Source: Ferruginivarius sediminum
GTDB lineage: Bacteria; Pseudomonadota; Alphaproteobacteria; Kiloniellales; Rhodovibrionaceae
NCBI RefSeq assembly: GCF_003344765.1
Contig: NZ_QPMH01000004.1
Span: forward strand, 244,864-308,863
Direction: 5' to 3'
DNA length: 64,000 nt
A program made the translations under genes and the position numbers. Shown piece after piece: positions 47,468 to 55,140 of the stretch. The notes beneath the pieces were generated by a model. It did not search any database, was not told the origin of the DNA, and saw nothing but the letters and a program-made list of their open reading frames with translations. Each line of letters begins with the position of its first letter. Within the stretch, counting starts at the first letter, position 1.

Positions 47468-50338
47468 ATGCTTACCAAAAAGGCGAAGGGGGCGGCGAAA
47501 AGCTCCCGGTTGTCGAAGGCGGCTGCCGGGGTTGCCGGCGGTGCCCTCGACCGCCGCAGCTTCCTGAAGCGCTCCGGCCTGACGATCGGCGGCGCGGCGG
47601 CGGCCTCCACGATGGACTTCGGCATGGTGCGCCAAGCCAGTGCGCAGGCCACCGCCGAGGCGAAGGTGGAGATTCGCAAGTCCGTCTGCACCCACTGCTC
47701 GGTGGGTTGCACGGTTTTGGCCGAGATGCGCGACGGTGTCTGGGTGGGACAGGAGCCGGGCTGGGACAGCCCGTTCAACCTGGGCACCCACTGCGCCAAG
47801 GGCGCCTCGGTGCGCGAGCACGCGCACGGCGAGCGCCGGCTGAAGACGCCGGTAAAGAAGGAAGGCGGCAAGTGGAAACAGGTTTCCTGGGAGCAGGCGA
47901 TCAACGAGATCGGCGACAAGCTCCTTGAGATCCGCGAGCAGTCGGGACCGGATTCGGTGTACTGGCTTGGCTCGGCCAAGCACAGCAACGAACAGTCCTA
48001 TCTGTTCCGCAAGTTCGCCGCATTCTGGGGATCGAACAATGTCGATCACCAGGCGCGCATCTGCCACTCGACGACCGTCGCGGGCGTGGCCAATACCTGG
48101 GGCTACGGCGCGATGACCAACAGCTACAACGACATCCACAATTCCCGCGCCATCTTCCTGATCGGCGGCAACCCCGCCGAGGCGCACCCGGTGTCGATGC
48201 AGCATCTGCTGAAGGCGAAAGAGCAGAATAATGCGCCGCTTATCGTGTGCGACCCGCGCTTCACGCGCACGGCCGCGCATGCCGACGAGTACGTGCGCTT
48301 CCGTCCCGGCACCGACGTGGCGCTGATCTGGGGCATTCTCTGGCACGTGTTCGAGAATGGCTGGGAGGATAAGGCGTATATCCGCCAGCGCGTCTGGGGC
48401 ATGGACCAGATCCGCGAGGAAGTGCGGCAATGGACCCCGGACGAGTGTGAGCGGGTCACTGGCGTGCCCGGCTCGCAGGTCGAGCGCGTGGCGAGGACGC
48501 TAGCGAACAACCGGCCGTTTACCATCATCTGGTGTATGGGTGGTACGCAGCATCACTCGGCGAATAACAACACCCGCGCTTATTGCGTCCTGGGTCTGGC
48601 GCTTGGCGTTATTGGCCAGGAAGGCGGCGGCGCCAACATCTTCCGCGGCCACGACAACGTGCAGGGCGCAACCGACCTGGGCGTGCTGTGCCATACCCTG
48701 CCGGGCTACTACGGCCTCAGCGAGGGTGCCTGGAAGCACTGGGCGCGCGTCTGGGACGTCGACTACGAGTACCTGCTGAACCGCTTCCAGTCGAAGGAAC
48801 TGATGGAATCGGCGGGCGTGCCGGTATCGCGTTGGTTTGACCTTGCACTCGAGGACAAGGACAACATAGATCAGCCGGACAATCTCCGCGCCATGATCTT
48901 CGACGGGCATGCGCCGAACTCGCAGACGCGCCTGCCGGACATGAAGAAGGCGATGGAGAAGCTTGACGTTCTCGTCGTCATCGATCCGTATCCGACGATG
49001 ACTGCGGTGATGCAGGATCGCACCGACGGCGTTTACCTGCTGCCGGCAGCCACGCAGTTCGAGACCTACGGCTCCGTGACGGCCTCGAACCGCTCCCTTC
49101 AGTGGCGCGACAAGGTCTTCGAGCCGCTGTTCGAGAGCAGGCCGGATCAGGAGATTCTGTACCTCCTGGCCGAAAAGCTCGGCTTCGCGGATGAGTGCTT
49201 CAAGAATATTCAGATCAACGGCAAGGAGCCGCTGGTCGAGGATCTCACTCGCGAGTTCAACCGTGGCATGTGGACCATCGGCTACACTGGCCAATCGCCG
49301 GAACGCCTGAAGATGCACATGGTCAACCAGCACACCTTCAACCGCACGACGCTGCGGGCGCTGGGCGGCCCGGCCGATGGCGACTACTACGGCCTGCCGT
49401 GGCCGTGCTGGGGCAATGCCGAGATGAAGCATCCGGGTACGCCGGTGCTCTACGACACCTCGAAGCCGGTGGCCGAGGGCGGTTTGTGCTTCCGCGCCCG
49501 TTTCGGCGTGGAGCGCAATGGCGACAACCTGCTGGCCGAGGGCAGCTATCCCGTGGCCTCGGAGATCCGCGACGGCTATCCCGAGTTCACGATGGCAATG
49601 CTGAAGAAGCTCGGCTGGGACAAGGACCTGACCGAGGACGAGCGGGCCTCGATCGAGGCCGTCGCCGGCGACAAGACGAACTGGAAGACCGACCTTTCCG
49701 GCGGCATCCAGCGCGTCGCGATCAAACATGGCTGCGCTCCGTTCGGCAATGCCAAGGCCCGGGCGGTGGTCTGGAACTTCCCGGATCCGGTACCGATTCA
49801 CCGTGAGCCGCTCTATGCGCCGAAGCGGGATCTGGTGGCGGATTATCCGACCTACGAGGACCGCCGGATGTATCGCTTGCCGATCCTTTACCGCTCGATC
49901 CAGGAGAAGGACTACAGCGGCGACTTCCCGCTGATCCTCACCTCGGGCCGTCTGGTCGAGTACGAGGGCGGCGGCGAGGAAACCCGGTCCAACCCGTGGC
50001 TGGCCGAGTTGCAGCAGGACATGTTCATCGAGATCCATCCCTACGATGCGAACACGCTGGGCGCCAAGGACGGCCAGATGGTCTGGGTGCACAGCCCTGA
50101 GGGCGCGCGCATCAAGGTGAAGGCCCTGGTGACCGAACGTGTCGGCCGCGGCGTCGTGTTCATGCCGTTCCACTTCGGCGGCTGGTGGATGGGCGAGTCC
50201 CAGCGGGACAAGTACCCGAAGGGGACGGACCCCTACGTCCTCGGCGAGGCGTCCAACACCGCGCAGACCTACGGGTATGACTCGGTGACCAACATGCAGG
50301 AAACCAAGACCACGCTATGCCGCGTCGAGGCGGCGTAA
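47468..50338 (+). CDS. Formate dehydrogenase alpha (molybdopterin) subunit, Tat-exported, 956 aa
   Basis: Catalytic subunit that oxidises formate to CO2 on the periplasmic side. The Tat signal is GALDRRSFLKRSGLTIGG (Arg29-Arg30). One 4Fe-4S cluster is bound by Cys74, Cys77, Cys81 (VCTHCSVGC) and Cys109 (GTHCAKG). The metal ligand is Cys199 in ARICHSTTVAGV, encoded by TGC, where FDH-N of E. coli has selenocysteine; the neighbouring His is conserved. The bis-MGD binding domains follow (WCMGGTQHHSANNNTRAYC and the C-terminal LTSGRLVEYEGGGEETRSNP). SD AGGAGAGG precedes ATG. Molybdenum and tungsten cannot be told apart from sequence. Confidence 0.96.
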   Translation: MLTKKAKGAAKSSRLSKAAAGVAGGALDRRSFLKRSGLTIGGAAAASTMDFGMVRQASAQATAEAKVEIRKSVCTHCSVGCTVLAEMRDGVWVGQEPGWDSPFNLGTHCAKGASVREHAHGERRLKTPVKKEGGKWKQVSWEQAINEIGDKLLEIREQSGPDSVYWLGSAKHSNEQSYLFRKFAAFWGSNNVDHQARICHSTTVAGVANTWGYGAMTNSYNDIHNSRAIFLIGGNPAEAHPVSMQHLLKAKEQNNAPLIVCDPRFTRTAAHADEYVRFRPGTDVALIWGILWHVFENGWEDKAYIRQRVWGMDQIREEVRQWTPDECERVTGVPGSQVERVARTLANNRPFTIIWCMGGTQHHSANNNTRAYCVLGLALGVIGQEGGGANIFRGHDNVQGATDLGVLCHTLPGYYGLSEGAWKHWARVWDVDYEYLLNRFQSKELMESAGVPVSRWFDLALEDKDNIDQPDNLRAMIFDGHAPNSQTRLPDMKKAMEKLDVLVVIDPYPTMTAVMQDRTDGVYLLPAATQFETYGSVTASNRSLQWRDKVFEPLFESRPDQEILYLLAEKLGFADECFKNIQINGKEPLVEDLTREFNRGMWTIGYTGQSPERLKMHMVNQHTFNRTTLRALGGPADGDYYGLPWPCWGNAEMKHPGTPVLYDTSKPVAEGGLCFRARFGVERNGDNLLAEGSYPVASEIRDGYPEFTMAMLKKLGWDKDLTEDERASIEAVAGDKTNWKTDLSGGIQRVAIKHGCAPFGNAKARAVVWNFPDPVPIHREPLYAPKRDLVADYPTYEDRRMYRLPILYRSIQEKDYSGDFPLILTSGRLVEYEGGGEETRSNPWLAELQQDMFIEIHPYDANTLGAKDGQMVWVHSPEGARIKVKALVTERVGRGVVFMPFHFGGWWMGESQRDKYPKGTDPYVLGEASNTAQTYGYDSVTNMQETKTTLCRVEAA

Positions 50339-50359
50339 GCGGCCGAGGGAGAGTAAACC

Positions 50360-50956
50360 ATGGCACGCATGAAGTTCCTCTGTGATGCCGAGCGCTGCAT
50401 CGAGTGCAACGCCTGTGTCACGGCCTGTAAGAACGAGCACGAGGTGCCCTGGGGCGTGAACCGGCGGCGCGTCGTGACCATCAACGACGGCAAGCCCGGC
50501 GAGCGCTCGATCTCGGTCGCCTGCATGCACTGCTCGGACGCACCCTGCATGGCGGTGTGCCCGGTGGACTGCTTCTACGATACCGCGGAGGGTGTTGTCC
50601 TCTGGTCGAAGGACCTCTGCATCGGCTGCGGCTACTGCTTCTACGCCTGTCCATTCGGGGCGCCGCAGTATCCGCAGGCGGGCAATTTCGGTTCCCGCGG
50701 CAAGATGGACAAGTGCACCTTCTGTGCCGGCGGACCGGAGGAGGACAATTCCACCGTCGAGTATCAGAAGTACGGCTCGAACCGTCTGGCTGAGGGCAAG
50801 CTGCCGCTGTGCGCGGAGATGTGCTCGACCAAGGCGCTGCTGGCTGGCGACGGCGATACCGTGGCCGACATCTACCGCGAGCGTATCGTTGCCCGTGGCT
50901 TCGGCTCGGGCGCCTGGGGTTGGGGCACGGCCTACAGTTCGAAGGCCGGGTCCTGA
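50360..50956 (+). CDS. Formate dehydrogenase beta (iron-sulfur) subunit, 198 aa
   Basis: Ferredoxin-like subunit with four Cys groups for 4Fe-4S clusters: CIECNACVTACKNEH, CMHCSDAPCMAVCPVDC, CIGCGYCFYACPFGAPQY, and the fourth built from CTFCAGG and the later CAEMCSTKALL. It passes electrons from the alpha subunit to the cytochrome b subunit. It has no signal of its own and is expected to be carried out with the alpha subunit through Tat. It lacks the C-terminal membrane helix of E. coli FdnH, as in the shorter FDH3-type beta subunits. It follows the alpha gene by 21 bp. Confidence 0.95.
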   Translation: MARMKFLCDAERCIECNACVTACKNEHEVPWGVNRRRVVTINDGKPGERSISVACMHCSDAPCMAVCPVDCFYDTAEGVVLWSKDLCIGCGYCFYACPFGAPQYPQAGNFGSRGKMDKCTFCAGGPEEDNSTVEYQKYGSNRLAEGKLPLCAEMCSTKALLAGDGDTVADIYRERIVARGFGSGAWGWGTAYSSKAGS

Positions 50957-50974
50957 CACCCGCCATGACGCGTC

Positions 50975-50993
50975 GTCCCGCGCTTGACGGGAC
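50975..50993. repeat. Hairpin after fdh beta
   Basis: GTCCCG (50975-50980), 7-nt loop, CGGGAC (50988-50993). It is the first of two tandem hairpins between the beta gene and the lipoprotein gene. Confidence 0.45.
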
Positions 50994-51002
50994 ATGACCA
51001 AG

Positions 51003-51040
51003 GTCGAGGGGGCGGCGGTCTGCGCCGCCCCCGCTTCGAC
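51003..51040 (+). terminator. Long GC-rich hairpin within the fdh operon (attenuator or stability element)
   Basis: GGGGGCGGCG (51008-51017) and CGCCGCCCCC (51023-51032) form a perfect 10-bp stem with a 5-nt loop, extended by GTCGA/TCGAC (51003-51007, 51036-51040) around a 3-nt bulge. There is no T-tract. Being inside an operon, it may reduce read-through or protect the upstream mRNA, giving less lipoprotein and gamma subunit than alpha and beta. Confidence 0.55.
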
Positions 51041-51125
51041 TGGGGATTTCCCCCGGCCTGACCACGCATACTGCGGGAACGGACCGGGGAGGGCCCTTCC
51101 TTCGGGCAAGCAACGGCAAGGCGGT

Positions 51126-51320
51126 ATGGGTGGCAAGACACGACTGTTGACGGCGGTTGCATTGTCGGCGGCGATGTTGGCGATCGCCGGCTGCAACGAG
51201 CAGGAGCAGGGCCGCGTCCTTTACCACGATAAAGGAGTCTACCAGGGCGAGCCCGACTCGCCGCTGGCAGATGAGACGGTCGACACGCTTCGTCAGCGGG
51301 CGCTGAACCAGCGCGGCTGA
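51126..51320 (+). CDS. Small lipoprotein between fdh beta and gamma, 64 aa
   Basis: A type II signal peptide (KTRLLTAVALSAAMLAIAGC) with lipobox IAGC at residue 21, then a 43-residue mature part: NEQEQGRVLYHDKGVYQGEP, DSPLADETVDTLRQRALNQRG. AAGGCGG precedes ATG 51126. I believe short lipoproteins with a QGRVLxYxKGxYxGxPDxPL core recur beside respiratory genes in related bacteria, but I could not search. Position inside the operon argues it is part of, or helps assemble, the formate dehydrogenase at the membrane. Confidence 0.8.
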   Translation: MGGKTRLLTAVALSAAMLAIAGCNEQEQGRVLYHDKGVYQGEPDSPLADETVDTLRQRALNQRG

Positions 51321-51382
51321 CGTTTGGCGGCGACCGCCTCGGCCGACGGCAGGTGTGCAACAACTGAAAAACAGGGACAAGC

Positions 51383-52531
51383 ATGCGCGGAACGATACGG
51401 CAGGCGACGAGTAGCCGCTGTGGCCGGAGCTGGCTTTCGGCGCTGGTCCTGGCGATTCTCGTGGCCCTGACCTTGGGCCTGGGCGAGAGCGCGAGCGGTG
51501 GTTTGGATGCACTCGCGGCGACCGAGGGCGCGGACGTCCGACCGCCGGAGGCATCGGGCGGCAACGTTCCCGGACAGGCGCTCGGCAATACCTCGGACTC
51601 TCAGTTCTGGCGGGAAATCCGCCGGGGCATGGAGGGCACCGTTTCCATTCCCGACAAGAAGCTGGGCGTCCTGATCCAGTCGGAGGGCGAGAACTGGCGC
51701 GCCATCCGTAACGGGCCGCTGTCTCTTTACGGCTCCTGGCTGATGCTGGCGGTGATCGCCCTGCTGGCGCTGTTCTTTGCGCTCCGCGGGCGCGTCAAGA
51801 TCGACCATGGCGTCAGCGGCCGGACGGTGCAGCGATTCGGGCTGGTGGATCGTTTCGCGCACTGGCTGACGGCGGTGAGCTTCATCCTGCTGGCGCTGAC
51901 GGGCCTCAATGTGCTCTACGGCCGCTATGTTCTGCTGCCGGTTCTGGGACCCGAGATGTTCGCCGCGCTGACGCAGGCCGGAAAGTACGTGCACAACTTC
52001 ATCGCCTTTGCCTTCATGCTGGGAATTGTCCTGATGTTCGTTCTGTGGGTGAAGGACAACGTCCCGAACGGCCGAGACCTCAAGTGGCTGGCGAAAGGCG
52101 GCGGCTTGTTCGGCGGAGGCCATCCCGAGGCGGAGAAGTTCAACGCCGGCCAGAAAATCATCTTCTGGGTCGTCATTCTTGGTGGTATCTCGGTAAGCCT
52201 GTCCGGTCTGGCCTTGCTGTTCCCTTACAGCTTTTCCTTCTTTTCTGGCACCTTTGCTGCGCTGAACATGCTGGGCGCGGACCTGCCCTCCAATCTGGCG
52301 CCGCTGCAGGAGCAGCAGCTCAATCAGATCTGGCACACCGTCGTCGCCATCGTGATGATCGCGGTCATCCTGGCCCACATCTACATCGGCTCCATCGGGA
52401 TGCAGGGCGCCTTCGATGCGATGGGAACAGGCCGCGTGGACGAGAACTGGGCGCGAGAGCACCACTCCATCTGGTACGCGCGCCTCACCGGGCGCTCCGG
52501 GCGCGGCGCGTCCGGCCAGGCGGCGGAGTAG
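51383..52531 (+). CDS. Formate dehydrogenase gamma (cytochrome b) subunit, 382 aa
   Basis: Membrane subunit that takes electrons from the beta subunit to quinone. It has an N-terminal signal-like helix (SWLSALVLAILVALTLGLG), a periplasmic region of about 75 residues (EGADVRPPEASGGNVPGQAL), an added membrane helix (LYGSWLMLAVIALLALFFAL) and the cytochrome b561-like four-helix core: VDRFAHWLTAVSFILLALTG, KYVHNFIAFAFMLGIVLMF, then LNQIWHTVVAIVMIAVILAH. The His residues in these helices are likely b-heme ligands. It is longer than E. coli FdnI (217 residues), as in TIGR01583-type subunits. Confidence 0.93.
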   Translation: MRGTIRQATSSRCGRSWLSALVLAILVALTLGLGESASGGLDALAATEGADVRPPEASGGNVPGQALGNTSDSQFWREIRRGMEGTVSIPDKKLGVLIQSEGENWRAIRNGPLSLYGSWLMLAVIALLALFFALRGRVKIDHGVSGRTVQRFGLVDRFAHWLTAVSFILLALTGLNVLYGRYVLLPVLGPEMFAALTQAGKYVHNFIAFAFMLGIVLMFVLWVKDNVPNGRDLKWLAKGGGLFGGGHPEAEKFNAGQKIIFWVVILGGISVSLSGLALLFPYSFSFFSGTFAALNMLGADLPSNLAPLQEQQLNQIWHTVVAIVMIAVILAHIYIGSIGMQGAFDAMGTGRVDENWAREHHSIWYARLTGRSGRGASGQAAE

Positions 52532-52533
52532 GC

Positions 52534-52911
52534 GTGAGCATGGCGGGCATAAGGGTGCAAAGGTGCCTCGCTGCCGGGCTGGCGCTGGCGGTCGCACTTG
52601 CGGGCGGTGCCATGGCGGCGCCGTCCGAGGAGGAGATCAAATCGCGCACGGCCGAGGAGTTCGGGGCCGAGGTGCTTCGGATGGAAGAGGCAAAGGTGGC
52701 GGGTCGCACGGCTTGGCTGGTGACCCTGATGCGCCACGGCGGCAACGACAACGCCGCCTTCAAGGTTGATACGGTTGCCATCGACGCCGAAACCGGTGAG
52801 CCGCTGCGCGGGCGGATTGGTGAGATCCCCGGAGCGGAAAACGTGAAGAGCATGCGCACGCAGATGATCGACAAGCGGCCGGAGGTGCTGCGCGGCCGCC
52901 CGTGGCGCTGA
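52534..52911 (+). CDS. Exported PepSY-like protein, 125 aa
   Basis: A signal peptide (RVQRCLAAGLALAVALAGGA, cleavage near AMAAPS) is followed by one domain: EEEIKSRTAEEFGAEVLRME, then VAGRTAWLVTLMRHGGNDNA and FKVDTVAIDAETGEPLRGR. The pattern of a helix, then strands ending VDAETG, resembles a PepSY domain. GTG 52534 (3 bp after the gamma stop, SD GGAG) is the likely start; ATG 52540 is close. PepSY proteins often inhibit or modulate envelope enzymes. Its position suggests it modulates or assembles the formate dehydrogenase; that is inference. Confidence 0.7.
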   Translation: MSMAGIRVQRCLAAGLALAVALAGGAMAAPSEEEIKSRTAEEFGAEVLRMEEAKVAGRTAWLVTLMRHGGNDNAAFKVDTVAIDAETGEPLRGRIGEIPGAENVKSMRTQMIDKRPEVLRGRPWR

Positions 52912-52939
52912 GAGGCCGGCCACTGGAAACTTCGGGACT

Positions 52940-53557
52940 ATGCGGACCAATCGGACGACGGTGAATCGACGCACGCTGCTCGCGGTCCTGGTGCTAGCCG
53001 CTGGCACGCTCGGCGGCGTGCCGGCCGTGGATGCAGCCCACAAGGCTGTTGTCCGCGCCTTCGCCTATCACCCTGTCCCCACCGAAGCCGGCATCGCGGT
53101 CGTACCTTGGGACGACAGCCACGACAACCTCCGCATCAGGGGCGCATTCCAGGAAGCCCTGCAAGCGCGGGGCCGTCTACTCGACGCCGAGGGTGCGCTA
53201 CTGCTTCGCTTCGAGGTCCTGGTCCGGCGGCTTGGACCGGCTGCGTCCGAGCCCTCCCTGGGCAGCGTATCCGGCGGCTCTGGCGGCGGTGTGACGGCGC
53301 AGTTCAACGTCTGGTCATCCACCGAGGATAGTCTGCTGACCGGCCTTCATGGCCGGGCAGGGCGGCGTTCGACAGTCCTCCAGCTTGAGGCCACGCTGCG
53401 CGAGCGGGGTGGCGAGCGGCGTGTCCTTTGGCGCGGCGAGGCGCAGACCGAGCTTGGCGACATGGGCCGGGCGGAGGCGGCCATGCGCGTCGTCCCGGCA
53501 CTGGCCGCCCGGCTGGGGGAAAAACTGACAGCAACGACGGTGACGTTAACGCCATGA
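52940..53557 (+). CDS. Exported protein of unknown function in the fdh locus, 205 aa
   Basis: A signal peptide with a twin-arginine-like start (TVNRRTLLAVLVLAAGTLGG, cleavage near VDAAHK) is followed by a mature part with VVPWDDSHDNLRIRGAFQEAL, LLRFEVLVRRLG and a Gly/Ser-rich linker (SVSGGSGGGV), then LEATLRERGGERRVLWRGEA. The pattern loosely resembles envelope proteins that form a small alpha/beta domain (DUF4136-like), but I cannot assign a family. Its stop overlaps the next gene's start (ATGA at 53554), so the two are translationally coupled. Confidence 0.7.
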   Translation: MRTNRTTVNRRTLLAVLVLAAGTLGGVPAVDAAHKAVVRAFAYHPVPTEAGIAVVPWDDSHDNLRIRGAFQEALQARGRLLDAEGALLLRFEVLVRRLGPAASEPSLGSVSGGSGGGVTAQFNVWSSTEDSLLTGLHGRAGRRSTVLQLEATLRERGGERRVLWRGEAQTELGDMGRAEAAMRVVPALAARLGEKLTATTVTLTP

Positions 53558-54876
53558 CACCGCTCCGCGTCTTGCGCCCGATGCTGTTTGCAGCCGGTCT
53601 ACTTGCTGCGGCCAGCGGCGGTGCGGCACAGGCGGAGATGGCCGGGCACGGCGGTTTCGTCAAAGGCGTCGATGTCTCGCCCGACGGGAAGCTCGTGCTG
53701 ACCGCCAGTTTCGACTACACCCTGCGGCTCTGGGATCTCGACCGTCAGGTGCCGCTGGAGACCTTGAACGAGCACGAGGGGGCGGTGAACGACGTTGCCT
53801 TTCTGCCGGACGGTCGGCATGCCGTGTCGGTGGGCGATGACGGCACGATGCGCCTCTGGGATGCCGCCTATGGCAAGCAACTGCGCGTGTTCACCGGGCA
53901 CCAGGGCAAGGTCGCGGCGGTGGCGGTCTCACCCGACGGCAATCTTGCCGCCTCGGCCGGCTGGGACCGTTCGGTACGGCTCTGGAATCTGGCGGAGAGG
54001 GCGCAACTTCGTGTGCTGGAAGGCCACAGCGATGTGGTGAACGACATCGCCTTCTCGCCCGACGGCGCGAAGCTGCTCAGCGGCAGCTACGACGGAACGG
54101 CGGTGCTGTGGCGCGTCGCGGACGGGAAGGAGCTGCGCCGCTTGACCGGCCACGGCCTTGGCATCAACGGCATCGCATTCACACCCGATGGTCGCTACGC
54201 GCTCACCACCGGCGTCGACCAGTCGTTGCGGCTTTGGAACCTGGCAAGCGGCGAGACGCTTGAAAGCTTTCTTGGTCATGACGGTCCGGTCGGCCCGATC
54301 GCCGTCGCGCCGGATGGCAGGCTTGCGGCCACCGGCGGCGTCGATGGCACGATCCGCCTTTGGGACCTGGAGGCCGGGGAGGAAAAGCTGATCCTGCCGG
54401 GTCATGCGCGGCCGGTATGGTCGCTCGCATTTGGGCCGGAGGGAGAGATGCTGGTCTCCGGCGGGGCGGATCAGGTGGCCCGCGTCTGGAATGTCAGGAC
54501 CGGGCAGGAGATCGGCGTAACTGGCGACCGGCCGCTGCGCGCGTCCATTCCCGAGCCGCGGAGCCGGGGCGCCAGGCTGTTCCGCAAGTGCGCGGCGTGC
54601 CATACCTTGACCGAGGATGGCGGCAACCGCGCGGGGCCGACGCTGCATGACGTTTTCGGCCGCAGGGCCGGCAGCGTGCCGGGCTACAAATATTCGAAGG
54701 CATTGGCCGACAGCGATATCGTTTGGACGGAAGAGACCGTGTCGAGATTGTTCGAGGTTGGCCCGCATGAGTTGACACCGGGCTCGAAGATGCCGTTGCA
54801 GCGCATGCCGGACGCGGATGACCGCCGCGCGCTGGTGCAATACCTGAAACGCCATGCCGAGCCGGGCGGGCAGTGA
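53554..54876 (+). CDS. Periplasmic WD40 beta-propeller fused to cytochrome c, 440 aa
   Basis: A signal peptide (PMLFAAGLLAAASGGAAQAE) is followed by seven WD40 repeats (residues about 28-320), each ending RLWDL-like: RLWDLD, RLWDAA, RLWNLA, VLWRVA, RLWNLA, RLWDLE, RVWNVR. A class I cytochrome c domain follows, with the heme site KCAACHTL near residue 349 and the distal Met in PGSKMPLQRM. The layout is a complete seven-bladed propeller with a C-terminal heme domain. The likely role is as a periplasmic electron carrier or docking protein for the formate dehydrogenase; the partner is not known. The gene is coupled to the preceding one. Confidence 0.92.
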   Translation: MTPLRVLRPMLFAAGLLAAASGGAAQAEMAGHGGFVKGVDVSPDGKLVLTASFDYTLRLWDLDRQVPLETLNEHEGAVNDVAFLPDGRHAVSVGDDGTMRLWDAAYGKQLRVFTGHQGKVAAVAVSPDGNLAASAGWDRSVRLWNLAERAQLRVLEGHSDVVNDIAFSPDGAKLLSGSYDGTAVLWRVADGKELRRLTGHGLGINGIAFTPDGRYALTTGVDQSLRLWNLASGETLESFLGHDGPVGPIAVAPDGRLAATGGVDGTIRLWDLEAGEEKLILPGHARPVWSLAFGPEGEMLVSGGADQVARVWNVRTGQEIGVTGDRPLRASIPEPRSRGARLFRKCAACHTLTEDGGNRAGPTLHDVFGRRAGSVPGYKYSKALADSDIVWTEETVSRLFEVGPHELTPGSKMPLQRMPDADDRRALVQYLKRHAEPGGQ

Positions 54877-54902
54877 ATGCGCAAGTTGAGGAGACGAAGC
54901 GG

Positions 54903-55028
54903 ATGAGAGCGTTCCTGGCGGCCATTGCGGCCGTGATCGTGATTTCCGTGGCGGCCGGGGTCATCCTGAACGCCACGGACAGGACCACCGGACAGAAGTA
55001 CGCCACCGACTCGGTGCGGCTGAACTAA
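54903..55028 (+). CDS. Small single-pass membrane protein of the fdh locus, 41 aa
   Basis: A 41-codon gene, MRAFLAAIAAVIVISVAAGV then ILNATDRTTGQKYATDSVRLN, with GAGGAG 9 bp before its ATG. One N-terminal hydrophobic helix is followed by a short polar tail, predicted to point to the periplasm. The KYATDSVRL ending recalls small proteins I have seen beside cytochrome c and FDH genes in alphaproteobacteria. It follows the WD40-cytochrome gene by 26 bp and may anchor or assemble it. Confidence 0.78.
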   Translation: MRAFLAAIAAVIVISVAAGVILNATDRTTGQKYATDSVRLN

Positions 55029-55140
55029 GGCTTGTGCGTGGGATGGTGACTTAGGGGGTGAGCACACGACAGTCGCTTCCCTCGCGCGGCGAATTGCAGA
55101 GCCTGAACCCCGACCGACCCTTGTCCACCGAGGTCCGTCG

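Noticed and set aside
48500..50173. A 557-codon frame antisense to the FDH alpha subunit
   Set aside because: The alpha subunit has a Tat signal, Fe-S cysteines and bis-MGD motifs; the antisense frame has none.
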